Positions 16,411 to 25,719 of a DNA stretch of 47,916 nucleotides are shown here, piece after piece. The stretch is from Marinagarivorans sp. (lineage in GTDB: Bacteria > Pseudomonadota > Gammaproteobacteria > Pseudomonadales > Cellvibrionaceae), in assembly GCA_028281865.1 (NCBI GenBank), contig JANQJB010000077.1, positions 1 through 47,916 of the forward strand, written 5' to 3'. Numbering within the stretch: the first letter of the stretch is position 1; each line of letters opens with the position of its first letter. The notes beneath the pieces were generated by a model. That model made no database searches. It was given only the letters and a program-made list of their open reading frames with translations, and was not told where the DNA came from. Position numbers and translations under genes: made by a program.

Positions 16411-16870
16411 TGTTGATTATAAAAATTTTTAAAATGTGTTTAGGTTGGTCGAATTAATAATCGTGATCATAGTATCCGCAAAGCAATGCGCACGTATTAG
16501 AATTTTCCCACAAATTAAGTTTCCAATTATAAGTTAAAAAGTATTGCACGGTAACGAGTGTATTTGGAAGTTGCAACCAATCTTCATGTTAGTCGGGATT
16601 CAATCTTTTGGTTTTGTTGCAAGCAATTAGCATGGCTAGAGTGTCGAGTAGGCATATGTTAGGATCTTGAGCCGTGTTGGGAACTGGGGCGGGCATCATC
16701 TTAAATTCTGTTGGCAAGGGTAGACACTTTGCTACTCGGTGACGTTGTAAATTATTGAAATATTCAAAAAAATTGAAAATTACTCGTTGTTTTCTTGGAT
16801 GCTCTGCTTTTTGGATAAGAATCTTTTGGAGCATGTAAATTGTGAGTTACTGAGAATTCTAAAAAACAAA
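16411..16870. promoter_or_regulatory. Divergent intergenic region, sulfatase / hybrid regulator
   Basis: 460 bases between a sulfatase gene (minus) and the hybrid two-component regulator (plus). No gene seen. Promoters for both sides and a site for the AraC domain are expected here, but no dyad was clear enough to mark. The regulator frame is open back to 16787, so the true start could be upstream of the one chosen. Confidence 0.4.
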
Positions 16871-19800
16871 ATGACATCAAATACATTTTCGATCGCTCGG
16901 TTTTCGCGCTCATTGTCTTTTGGGGCCATGCTACTCGGGTTTTTCCTGTCTCTCCAAGTGTCAGTTTCATTCTCGGCGACTGTTCTGCCTTTTACACCTA
17001 AGAAAGTCGATGCTATCAGTGAGTCTTGGATGTGGACTGAGATTCGCGAGCTAAATGATCTCGGTTATCGCTGCCTCACGCAAGGTCCCCGCGATTCTGT
17101 ATTTTTTGGAACCGAAAATGGTATATATCACTACGATGGCCACACCTTGGTTCGCTATGGCTCTGAACATGGCTTAGATGAGTCTCCGATCGCAGCTATG
17201 TACACCAGTCGCAGAGGAGAGGTTTATGCGGCGTCAAAAGAGTCACTGTATTTTTTCAATGACGGACACTGGCAGCTGTTGTTGGATGTTCCGACCGATG
17301 ACTACGTCCACGGAGGGTTTAGGGAGGATTCGCAAGGAAATGTGTGGGCGCGTTCGGTGGAAGGTGTTGTGCGTATAAATGCTGATAAAGCTGTCATTGC
17401 GCAACCGTTTGAGTTACCTGTCATCGCAATAGAGGTCGACTCCGATGACCATCTTTGGTTGAGTTTGGATGGCGTCATCTATATGTATGAATGTGCTATT
17501 GACTCAGGGGAAATCGACATTGCTCAATGTGAACAGCATGTTCCAGATCCCATCGCAGACAGAAATTCTATTCGGCTTTATCCTTTTGCTGATTCTCGCG
17601 GCGACATCTGGGTGTTTAATCAGCAAACCCATCTGGGCTTATTGCGCTATCGCAAAGCTCAGCGCGTTTGGGAACATTTTCCGTTTGCCGAAAAAGACAG
17701 TGACGGAAAAGAGATTTGGGATCGCAGACACTCTACTATGCTCGAGACGAGTGATGGGAAATTAGTCCTGGCATCAAGAACCGTTTTATCTGTTTACGAG
17801 AATAATATTTGGACAAAGATCGAGCCGGAAAAACTGAGGAATAATGCGACGAATTCTATCAGTTTATTTGAATCTAGCGATAGGAAGTTATGGGTCGGTA
17901 TGACTTCCAGAACAGTTTTTAACATTGATCGTTCGGAAAGACATTTTTCTATTTATGAAGACTTAATTTTTCAGGATGACGAAAAGTCTGGAGTTCAGTG
18001 GTTTATTGGTAAAAATAATGAACTCGTTACCTACGATCCGCGGGCAAGGAGTTGGCAACGATATGTCGATTCTGATCAGTTGATAGACACACCCATTCAT
18101 ATTGATGTGGCGAACGACGGGCGTATTATCGTCGCTGGTAGTGATGATATAAATGCGGCGATTTCAATTTACAATGGGCAGCGCTGGCACAAGCAAATAC
18201 TTGCCAACTTTTCACCATCTATCCATCATTTTGGGCTAATAGAAACAGCAAGCGGCGTATATTATCTTGGCGCAGCATTTTACAGCAAAGATACAGTGCG
18301 CTTCCCGGGTGGCGTATTGAGCTTAACGCCTTTAGCTAATAAAACCGAGTTCGCGGTTGAACGGGTAAGTCCCGACAAAGTAAAAGCGACCGTTCCAACA
18401 CTTATGGAAACGTCCGATGGCAAAATTTGGTTCGGTGGTGATCAGTTAAGACAGTTTCACAATAGCGAAATTAAAAACTTGCAGTTTCCCGGTACTCATC
18501 TTGATAAAAAAGGAATGATTTATGCAGCTGCAGATAGCGAAGGTAAAATTTGGTTGTCGAAATTTGGCTACGGTGTTTATTCATCTCTCGACGCAAAGAC
18601 CTGGGCCTACTATCCAGGTGGCGAGAATATTGGGACAAACTCAATAACCTACATTTTACCTCACAGAGGTAAGCTCTATGCTGCTTCTTTTAACGGCGTA
18701 GCTTTTTTTGATGGACTGGATTGGAATCGTCATTATTTACCAGAAGCACTAAAAATGGCGCAGGGGAGCGGATCACTCAAAATTGATGGGGAGCAAGCGC
18801 TTTGGGTAAATATCACATCACATTTTTGGTTTCGGCGATCTAAGGGGATCTGGGGAACAGGAAAAGAAGAATTTCCGCCAATGCGCACAATTCGTTATCA
18901 GGCGGAACAAGACCCTCCCATAGTAGAGCTTGCGGCAAGTACAGATACAGTGCCCTCTGGTGCTAGGCAGTTTATTACTTGGAGCGGCAGTGACCGCTGG
19001 AATTATACTTTAAATGATGAGTTGCGTTATTCGTGGCGTCTGGATGATATGCCTTGGTCTGAATTTTCAAAAGAAACACATATATCCCTCGAAAAATTAA
19101 AACGCGGTGACTACACCTTCGAGTTACGTGCAAAGGATAAAACGGGTAATATTTCTAAAAATGCGACTTTTAATTTTGTTGTACTAGCGCCTATATGGCA
19201 GCGTGGCTGGTTTATAGCACTCGTCGGTGGTTTTGGCACGGCAATTATTACGCTGATAATTTCGATAATACGCTTGAGAGAAAAGCAGATAATCGCGCTT
19301 GAAAAAGTTCGCCTTGAATTTTATACACATATTACCCATGAGTTGCGCACACCGTTAACCGCAATTCTTGGTCCTTTAAGTAAATTAAAAAAAGACATTG
19401 TCGATGTGGAGCATTCTAAATTAATTAGTCTGGCGTATAAAAACTCGCAAAGATTAAGGCAACTTGTCGACCAGGTTCTCGATATTCGCAAAATCGACAG
19501 TGGTAAGGAAGCCATAAAATTGGATGAATTAGACCCGGTAGTTTTTTTAAGAGAAACTGCGGCTGTTTATCTGCCGCTGACAAGTGAGAATAAAATTCAA
19601 TTAAAGCTTGAAATGCCAGAACGTTCAGAACAAACGTTGCTTGATCAGGATAAGTTGCTAAAAATTGTCGATAATCTGCTTACAAACGCCGTTAAGTTTA
19701 CGCCGGAAAGCGGATCAATTATTATTCGCGTAGCTTTGCAAATCGATGCGAAAGATAAACAGATGTGCTTGCTTAAACTTGAGGTTGAAGACAACGGAAT

Positions 19801-20860
19801 TGGTATTTCACCGGAGGTAAAAAAACATATTTTTGACACCTATTATCGTGGGCATGACCAACAATATGAAGGATTTGGTATTGGTTTATCCTATGTTAAA
19901 CGTCTGGTGGATATGTGTAATGGCGTTATTGATGTTGTTAGCCCGGTGCATACAGTAGGTAATCCGGGGACGCGCTTTATTGTCGAAATACCGCTGGAGC
20001 GAGTAAGTGCTGTGGAGCAGGTAGATGCGCAGGATTCAGTTGCCAATGACGATTCGTTGCTCGATGAAGAGAGTGATGGGCCTGAGAGTGTTAAACCGCA
20101 ATTATTGATTATCGAAGACAATTCAGATATTCGAAGTTATCTTATTATTGAGCTCGGTGAATATTACAGCATAATCGAAGCGTCAAATGGTCTTGAAGGT
20201 TTGCAAAAAGCACGAGAAATGTTGCCGGACGTTATTATTTCAGATGTGATGATGCCAGAAATGGATGGCCTTGAGTGTTGCAAGATGCTAAAAACTGATG
20301 AAAAAACGAGCCACATTCCAATTATCGTATTTTCGGCTCGCCGGGCTAAGGAGCATGAAATAGAAGGTTTGGAAACCGGTGCGGATGACTATATTGCTAA
20401 GCCGATAGATATTACATTACTGCGCACGCGACTCCACAATTTAATTGAAAGCCGCAAAATGTTGCGTACACGATATAGTAACAATCCTGCAACTGAGCTT
20501 GAGAATTTTGCAGTTAATAATACGGATAAAAATTTTATTAAACGTCTTACATCTATAGTAGAAGAAAATTATCCTAGACCTGATTTTGGCACCAACGAAC
20601 TTGCTGAACATCTGTGTTTTTCGCGAACGACACTGTATCGTAAAATGAAAGCCGTGTTTGACCAAAGTCCATCACAATTTATCCGCTCGGTTCGCCTGCA
20701 AAAAGCGGCTGAATTCTTAAAAAGTGAAAACGCGAGTGTATCGGCAGTGATGTATCAAGTTGGGTTTCAAGATTTTAGTTATTTTAGTAAGTGTTTTAAA
20801 GCGCAATATGGAGTGCCGCCATCGCAGTTCGGTCAAGAGCAGAATACTTCACTGAGTTAA
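16871..20860 (+). CDS. Hybrid two-component system regulator: propeller sensor, histidine kinase, receiver and AraC domain
   Basis: A 1329-residue protein from ATG 16871, chosen because the signal segment SLSFGAMLLGFFLSLQVSVS follows directly. Order: a periplasmic Reg_prop propeller (about 50-690, repeated units such as DSRGDIWVFN and TSDGKIWFGGD), a Y_Y_Y domain (690-770, RYSWRLDDMPWSEF), a membrane helix (778-800), HisKA with phospho-acceptor H823 in THELRTP, an HATPase domain with DNGIGIS and GFGIGLSYV, a receiver with D1125 in DVIISDVMMPEMDG, and an AraC-type HTH (1230-1325) ending FQDFSYFSKCFKAQYGVPPSQF. This architecture is the rule for glycan regulators in Bacteroidota and less usual in gammaproteobacteria. 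It likely senses an oligosaccharide and controls nearby sulfatase and glycosidase genes. Confidence 0.95.
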   Translation: MTSNTFSIARFSRSLSFGAMLLGFFLSLQVSVSFSATVLPFTPKKVDAISESWMWTEIRELNDLGYRCLTQGPRDSVFFGTENGIYHYDGHTLVRYGSEHGLDESPIAAMYTSRRGEVYAASKESLYFFNDGHWQLLLDVPTDDYVHGGFREDSQGNVWARSVEGVVRINADKAVIAQPFELPVIAIEVDSDDHLWLSLDGVIYMYECAIDSGEIDIAQCEQHVPDPIADRNSIRLYPFADSRGDIWVFNQQTHLGLLRYRKAQRVWEHFPFAEKDSDGKEIWDRRHSTMLETSDGKLVLASRTVLSVYENNIWTKIEPEKLRNNATNSISLFESSDRKLWVGMTSRTVFNIDRSERHFSIYEDLIFQDDEKSGVQWFIGKNNELVTYDPRARSWQRYVDSDQLIDTPIHIDVANDGRIIVAGSDDINAAISIYNGQRWHKQILANFSPSIHHFGLIETASGVYYLGAAFYSKDTVRFPGGVLSLTPLANKTEFAVERVSPDKVKATVPTLMETSDGKIWFGGDQLRQFHNSEIKNLQFPGTHLDKKGMIYAAADSEGKIWLSKFGYGVYSSLDAKTWAYYPGGENIGTNSITYILPHRGKLYAASFNGVAFFDGLDWNRHYLPEALKMAQGSGSLKIDGEQALWVNITSHFWFRRSKGIWGTGKEEFPPMRTIRYQAEQDPPIVELAASTDTVPSGARQFITWSGSDRWNYTLNDELRYSWRLDDMPWSEFSKETHISLEKLKRGDYTFELRAKDKTGNISKNATFNFVVLAPIWQRGWFIALVGGFGTAIITLIISIIRLREKQIIALEKVRLEFYTHITHELRTPLTAILGPLSKLKKDIVDVEHSKLISLAYKNSQRLRQLVDQVLDIRKIDSGKEAIKLDELDPVVFLRETAAVYLPLTSENKIQLKLEMPERSEQTLLDQDKLLKIVDNLLTNAVKFTPESGSIIIRVALQIDAKDKQMCLLKLEVEDNGIGISPEVKKHIFDTYYRGHDQQYEGFGIGLSYVKRLVDMCNGVIDVVSPVHTVGNPGTRFIVEIPLERVSAVEQVDAQDSVANDDSLLDEESDGPESVKPQLLIIEDNSDIRSYLIIELGEYYSIIEASNGLEGLQKAREMLPDVIISDVMMPEMDGLECCKMLKTDEKTSHIPIIVFSARRAKEHEIEGLETGADDYIAKPIDITLLRTRLHNLIESRKMLRTRYSNNPATELENFAVNNTDKNFIKRLTSIVEENYPRPDFGTNELAEHLCFSRTTLYRKMKAVFDQSPSQFIRSVRLQKAAEFLKSENASVSAVMYQVGFQDFSYFSKCFKAQYGVPPSQFGQEQNTSLS

Positions 20861-21001
20861 CGTTGGGAAATGTTCTCCAAATTGATATAGCGACTATGGT
20901 TTTTTTATTCTGATATTAAAACTAAAGTTGCTTTATTAATAGTAATAAATATTTGGTTTGCGAAGCATAGTTTAGCGACATTACTTTCCTACAAAAGCTG
21001 A
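20861..21001. other. AT-rich spacer after the hybrid regulator
   Basis: No gene or clear terminator for the regulator. It runs into the hairpin element at 21002-21126; together they fill a 348-base gap between two convergent genes. Confidence 0.4.
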
Positions 21002-21126
21002 GAGGCATAGATTGGGGGCTGTTTTCAAGGCCGTCGCGCGCGGGATTCGCGCGATCGAGCCTACAGGGATGTATGAAGGGGGGGCGCCTAGCCCGTGTCT
21101 TGAAAACAGCCCCCAATTTATGTCTC
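21002..21126. repeat. Long palindromic hairpin element (REP/MITE-like)
   Basis: ATTGGGGGCTGTTTTCAAG (21011-21029) pairs perfectly with 21099-21117, and the arms extend outward to about 28 bp with two mismatches. The inside is GC-rich, unlike its surroundings, and holds a second inverted repeat, TCGCGCG/CGCGCGA, and the words GAGCCTACAGGGATGTAT. I recall similar 'gagcctacaggga' cores in scattered intergenic repeats of marine gammaproteobacteria. It encodes nothing. It is probably a dispersed non-autonomous element, now lying between convergent genes, where it could stop transcription. Confidence 0.8.
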
Positions 21127-21157
21127 GGTGGTGGTAAGCGAGACATACTCGCTTTTT
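21121..21157 (+). terminator. Small hairpin with T-run after the repeat element
   Basis: TGTCTCG (21121-21127) and CGAGACA (21139-21145) with an 11-base loop, followed by TACTCGCTTTTTCC. It is a plausible terminator for plus-strand transcripts reading through the element. Its left arm overlaps the outer arm of the large hairpin, so the two folds would compete. Confidence 0.5.
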
Positions 21158-21208
21158 CCTTTTGATATTTCTATTAATCCGCAATTAACCTAAGGGATTG
21201 CAACGGGG

Positions 21209-22348
21209 TTAGCGATTAGTTTTTTTAATAATTTTCTTAATAAATTTTACTTCTTTCTTCGAGTAAGGTTTTCCATTAGCTCTGAAAATATCATGGTGCC
21301 ATTCTTTTGGTTCTTCGGTGAAAGGTTTTTCCCATGTCACCCACGGATACTTTGTTTGAGACTTTCCGTCAACCAATCCCCAGTTGTAAGCAGCCACTTT
21401 GTGCTCGGCAAAAATAGGCATAATGTTTTCGAATTTTGAATCTTCTCCGCGAGCCATATATTCTGTGCATAACAAGGGGCGGCCGTATAGACTGAGGTCA
21501 TCAACCATTTTTTGCGTGATTTCCGGTCCGTAGTATGAGTGAAAAGAAATAACATCGGAATAAAATAAGCTAATTCTATCAATTTCTTTCAAGGTTTCAG
21601 GCCAAGTGGGTTTGCCCCAGAGACCAGCAGTAATTGGCTGTGAAGGGTTGACTTCTCTCGCCCAAGCAAAAGCACGACGAAGCAGCTCGGTCGTCTGTTT
21701 CATTTTTTCTTGTTTGGGCATTTCGATTTTTCGGTTCTTTTCACCCCATGAACCGGCATTGTCATTTTCGGGCTCGTTAAATAAGTCCCAGATTAAAACG
21801 CGATAATCGTTTTTATAACGCGTTAGCACCGACTGGACATACGGCTTTAACTCGTCGAACCTACTGGTATCGCTCAGTATCTCTTTCCCTGGGCTTTGTA
21901 CCCAGGCAGAATTGTGTAAGTGCGGCGTTGGTTCAGGTTGTTTACCCGCCTTTGGTACGGGGTGCCAGACGCCATCAAAAAATACGAACATTGTCTTGAT
22001 GCCGTATTGGTCTGCTATTTTCAAATATTCATCGATGCGCTTAAAAAAGCCCTCTTTATCTTCATTCCACAAAATATCGTGTAGGAAGACACGCATGGTG
22101 TTCATACCAAGCTCTGATGCCCAGCCGAGTTCGCGTTTGATTGTTTCTGGATCAAAAGTGTCCTCTTGCCACATTTCAATTTGATTAACCGCTGTGCTTG
22201 GGACGAAGTTAGTGCCCACCAACCAAGGTTGATTGCGATACCATTTGTTGGCCTTCTCTATTGGCCAGCGACCGGGACCGTCTGATGCTGACGCCGCTAG
22301 ACTCGCCAGTAAGAAGTAGCAGGCAAAAAGAGTTTTGAGGAATTTCAT
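21209..22348 (-). CDS. Glycoside hydrolase, clan GH-A TIM barrel (GH5-like)
   Basis: Starts at ATG 22348 behind CAGGAGAAAAAC, giving 379 residues with a signal peptide ending near AASAS. The frame extends 64 codons upstream but that part has no signal and is not conserved in character. PWLVGTNFVPSTAVNQIEMWQ at the start, the acid/base glutamate E192 in LFNEPEND and the nucleophile E296 in LLCTEYMARG are the clan GH-A pattern. Relatives are often annotated as cellulase-family hydrolases or 1,4-beta-xylanases without tested substrate. It is secreted, probably periplasmic. It lies next to the hybrid regulator (convergent), and a dyad upstream could be an operator. Confidence 0.88.
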   Translation of the reverse strand: MKFLKTLFACYFLLASLAASASDGPGRWPIEKANKWYRNQPWLVGTNFVPSTAVNQIEMWQEDTFDPETIKRELGWASELGMNTMRVFLHDILWNEDKEGFFKRIDEYLKIADQYGIKTMFVFFDGVWHPVPKAGKQPEPTPHLHNSAWVQSPGKEILSDTSRFDELKPYVQSVLTRYKNDYRVLIWDLFNEPENDNAGSWGEKNRKIEMPKQEKMKQTTELLRRAFAWAREVNPSQPITAGLWGKPTWPETLKEIDRISLFYSDVISFHSYYGPEITQKMVDDLSLYGRPLLCTEYMARGEDSKFENIMPIFAEHKVAAYNWGLVDGKSQTKYPWVTWEKPFTEEPKEWHHDIFRANGKPYSKKEVKFIKKIIKKTNR

Positions 22349-22794
22349 GTTTTTCTCCTGGGCTTGTTTCAGAATATGCTGATTGAGCCTAATGAGGCTG
22401 AATTTTCTAATCGAAGAGAAATTAGGCTGCAAGCATAGGGTATTTTGCCCGCAATTGGTATCGAATGCACATTGAGTAGTCAAATTCCAAAAGTGGGTCA
22501 TCATGAGAAGCTGAAAATGTAGAAAAAACATCAAATACAATTTGAGAAATTCAAATGGTTGTTTAGACTATTTTGAGATTTGTTTTATATGGCTAATTGG
22601 CGTATATGTGTTCTATGCGAAACTTCGTGACTTGCCTAAAGTGTCATCGACAGGCTTTGCCTGAAAGTTTGACTATGTCGCCTAAGAGTTTGAGTATGCC
22701 AAGTATTGAACTTTCATCTTGCGCGGTTAACTAAAATTTGCTGTTCACTGCCTATCGTTCATTGTTTTCGATAAAAATTAAGGGGTTATTTAAA
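22349..22794. promoter_or_regulatory. Divergent promoter region, glycoside hydrolase / M16 protease, with a dyad
   Basis: About 445 bases between divergent genes. The clearest element is the dyad TCAAATACAATTTGA at 22531-22545 (6-bp arms, 3-base spacer), followed by another ATTCAAAT at 22549-22556. It lies 183 bases upstream of the hydrolase start. It could be a site for the AraC domain of the nearby regulator, which is a guess. No other gene seen. Confidence 0.4.
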
Positions 22795-25545
22795 ATGGGC
22801 TTTATCGCTTGTCGGATTAAACGATTGATGTTGATGGAGGCGGTTGTTATCGCCGTTATTTTTTTATCATCGAACGCTTTCGCGTTAAAAGGCGTTACAA
22901 AAGTCACTGAATTAGAAGGCATCAGTGAGTACACCTTAAAAAATGGCTTGCAAGTATTGTTATTCCCGGACCCTACAAAGGAAACCGTAACGGTTAACAT
23001 AACTTATCACGTAGGTTCAAAGCATGAAAACTACGGCGAAACAGGAATGGCGCATTTGTTAGAGCATTTGCTGTTTAAAGGCAGCAAAAAGCATCGGGAT
23101 ATCCCAAAAGAATTAGCTGATCGTGGCGCAAAACCGAACGGGACAACTTGGGTAGATCGTACGAATTATTTTGAGACCTTTAATGCGACTGATGACAATA
23201 TTAACTGGGCATTGAGCTTAGAGTCTGATCGGATGGTGAATTCTTTTGTTGCGCAAGAAGATTTGGACAGTGAAATGACGGTAGTGCGCAACGAACTCGA
23301 AATTGGAGAGAATAGCCCGTTTCGCTCTTTAATGTCGCAAATGCTCTCCAGTGCTTACACGTGGCACAATTACAGCAAGTCGACTATTGGTGCTCGCTCA
23401 GATGTCGAAAATGTCGATATCCAAAATCTTAAAGATTTTTATAAGAAATACTATCAGCCTGATAACGCGACGTTAATTATTGCTGGGCGTTTTGAAGAAC
23501 AGAAAATGCTAGCGTTGGTAAAAAAATATTTTGGCAAGATTAAAAAACCTAAACGCCAGTTGCCTCCATTGTACACAGTTGAGCCACCTCAAGTGGGAGA
23601 ACGCTCCGTTACTGTAAGGCGCGTGGGTGACGCACAATTATTAGCTAATCTATATCATGTGCCATCGGGAACTCACGAAGATTCTGCGGCGCTTAGTGTA
23701 CTAGAAATACTAATGGGAGATACACCAAGCGGGCGTTTATATAAAAACATGGTTGAGCAAAAAATTGCCAGCCGAGTTTTTGGTTTTGGGTTCCCCTGGG
23801 AGGACCCCGGCATTAAAATTTTTATTGCGATGTTGGATAAGGATACGGATATTGACCAGTCGCAGGCTGTTATGCTCAATACGATCGAAAACCTCACCAG
23901 TCAACCATTGACAGAACAGGAGGTAGAAAGAGCGAAACGTAAAATATTAAAAGGCTTTGAGTTATCGTTTAACTCATCGGAAACAATCGCAACTGAATTG
24001 AGCGAATGGGTAGCTATGGGCGACTGGCGTTTAATGTTTTTAAATCGCGATCGTGTAGAGAAAGTTAAAGTTGAGGATGTGCAAGGTGTTGCAGAAAAAT
24101 ATTTTATTCGTAACAACCGTACAACAGGTAAATTTATCCCCGCTACAGAAGCACAAAAAGTTGAGATTCCCATTGTCAAAGATGTGGCCGGTCTTTTTAA
24201 AGGTTATAAAGGAAGGGAAAAGGTGGCGCAGGGTGAGGTATTTGATCCGTCTTGGGAAAATATCAATAAGCGGACAAAAATCCTACACTTAAAAAATGGA
24301 ATTGAAGTTGCTTTGTTGCCGAAGAAAACACGCGGTGAAAAGGTTGTTGCAAAGATACAATTTCAGTATGGAGATTTGCAAGGCCTAACCAATAAACGTT
24401 TTATAGCGTCGGCTACAAAGTCAATGCTGCTTAAAGGCACGCAACGATTTTCTCGTGAACAATTGCAAGACCAGTTGGATAAGATAAAAACTGAGTTGTC
24501 CGTAAGAGGTGGAGTTAATTGGGTATCTGCTAATTTATTAACAGATAAAGAAAACCTGTCGGAAGCGTTTAGCCTGGCTGCAGAGGCTTTGACTAAAGCT
24601 AAATTTCCTGGTGACGAGTTTGAGCTTTATAAAAATACAGCTAAGGTTGATTTAGAGTACGGTATACAAGATCCACGAGCGATTGCATTTCGAGAGTACT
24701 CTCGTCATCAGTTTCCATTTCCCGCTGGGCATCCAATGCATGTGCCGTCGGCGCAAGAGGAGCTGAAAATGATAGAAAACTTAAAACTTTCAGATATCGA
24801 ACAGTTTTATAGAGAGTTTTATAGCGCTGATAGCATGCAGATAGCGGTAATTGGAGACTTTGATGAACAGATTGTGACTCGCGAGTTGGAAAAATTATTT
24901 GGTGCTTGGCGTGGCAAGCACGCTTACAAACGAATTGCTTATCCCCACCAAAAACTCCCCGTAATTACGCCTTTTTTTAATACACCGGACAAAGAAAACG
25001 CTGTTGTTGTTATGTCAAATTCTATACCGGTCGGCGAGCTTGACGAAGATTATGCCGCGATGGTGCTCGGAAATTATATATTTGGTGGCGGTTTTATTAA
25101 TAGTCGCCTTGCCAAGCGCTTACGCCAAAACGATGGGCTAAGTTATTCTGTTGGATCTTTTATGGAATTCAGTCCCCTCGATAGCCGTTCTAGTTTTGGC
25201 GCTTATGCATTTGCCGCACCGCAAAATGTTGAAAGGGTGATTAAAGGCTTTAACGAAGAATTGCAACGCGTATTAAACGACGGTTTTACTTCTGAGGAAA
25301 TCGATGCAGCGAAATCCGGTATATTACAGAGAAATAAGTTGAGTCGTTCAGAGGATGGTTCTCTTGTATCCGCGCTAACTCGTAACTTACTCTATGATCG
25401 AGATATTTTGAGAGGAAAACAATTAGAAGAAAAGCTCGCATCACTTAGTGCAGAGGACGTGCACACTGTGATGAAGAAATATTTACGCATTGAGGATTTT
25501 ACGATTATTACTGCGTATGACAAATCTAAAAAAGAGCAAAATTAA
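22795..25545 (+). CDS. M16 family zinc metallopeptidase, two-domain
   Basis: Starts at ATG 22795 with an AAGGGG site 10 bases before it, giving 916 residues. A signal peptide spans about 1-30 (VVIAVIFLSSNAFA). The inverted zinc motif HxxEH is intact (H87-LL-E90-H91), and the third ligand is a Glu in the TVVRNELEIGENSP segment. Two M16 halves follow: an active N-terminal half and an inactive C-terminal half with MQIAVIGDFDEQ and the conserved R/Y region NDGLSYSVGSF. Periplasmic M16 enzymes digest short peptides. It has no evident link to the glycan genes on either side. Confidence 0.94.
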   Translation: MGFIACRIKRLMLMEAVVIAVIFLSSNAFALKGVTKVTELEGISEYTLKNGLQVLLFPDPTKETVTVNITYHVGSKHENYGETGMAHLLEHLLFKGSKKHRDIPKELADRGAKPNGTTWVDRTNYFETFNATDDNINWALSLESDRMVNSFVAQEDLDSEMTVVRNELEIGENSPFRSLMSQMLSSAYTWHNYSKSTIGARSDVENVDIQNLKDFYKKYYQPDNATLIIAGRFEEQKMLALVKKYFGKIKKPKRQLPPLYTVEPPQVGERSVTVRRVGDAQLLANLYHVPSGTHEDSAALSVLEILMGDTPSGRLYKNMVEQKIASRVFGFGFPWEDPGIKIFIAMLDKDTDIDQSQAVMLNTIENLTSQPLTEQEVERAKRKILKGFELSFNSSETIATELSEWVAMGDWRLMFLNRDRVEKVKVEDVQGVAEKYFIRNNRTTGKFIPATEAQKVEIPIVKDVAGLFKGYKGREKVAQGEVFDPSWENINKRTKILHLKNGIEVALLPKKTRGEKVVAKIQFQYGDLQGLTNKRFIASATKSMLLKGTQRFSREQLQDQLDKIKTELSVRGGVNWVSANLLTDKENLSEAFSLAAEALTKAKFPGDEFELYKNTAKVDLEYGIQDPRAIAFREYSRHQFPFPAGHPMHVPSAQEELKMIENLKLSDIEQFYREFYSADSMQIAVIGDFDEQIVTRELEKLFGAWRGKHAYKRIAYPHQKLPVITPFFNTPDKENAVVVMSNSIPVGELDEDYAAMVLGNYIFGGGFINSRLAKRLRQNDGLSYSVGSFMEFSPLDSRSSFGAYAFAAPQNVERVIKGFNEELQRVLNDGFTSEEIDAAKSGILQRNKLSRSEDGSLVSALTRNLLYDRDILRGKQLEEKLASLSAEDVHTVMKKYLRIEDFTIITAYDKSKKEQN

Positions 25546-25587
25546 TTTCTGTAAGTTTATTCCGAGAAGGTTATTTTCAATCAAGAA

Positions 25588-25633
25588 ATAGCTTAAACTC
25601 GGTAATAGCTTAAACTCGGTAATAGTTTTAACC
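25588..25633. repeat. 17-bp tandem repeat, two perfect copies and a decayed third
   Basis: ATAGCTTAAACTCGGTA at 25588-25604 and 25605-25621, followed by a degenerate copy starting ATAGTTTTAACCC. It is noncoding, between convergent genes. Confidence 0.85.
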
Positions 25634-25650
25634 CATTTGCTAAGGTTAAA

Positions 25651-25698
25651 TGAATCAATAATAGGGCATGGGTTTAGTAGTACCTTATTATTGATTCA
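25651..25698. terminator. AT-rich inverted repeat between convergent genes
   Basis: TGAATCAATAATA (25651-25663) and TATTATTGATTCA (25686-25698), perfect over 13 bp, with a 22-base loop. It lies between the M16 gene and the convergent permease gene and could end transcription from both sides, though the stem is weak. Confidence 0.5.
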
Positions 25699-25719
25699 AT
25701 TATTCCGAGACGCCTTAGC

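Noticed and set aside
16787-16870. Upstream extension of the hybrid regulator
   Set aside because: It begins with TTG and adds charged residues before the signal segment; ATG 16871 fits better, though this is not proven.
22349-22540. N-terminal 64-codon extension of the glycoside hydrolase
   Set aside because: The internal ATG has a good ribosome site and a signal peptide directly after it; the extension would bury the signal.
25588-25633. Short tandem repeats as a CRISPR array
   Set aside because: Units are 17 bp, adjacent without spacers, and no cas genes are present.
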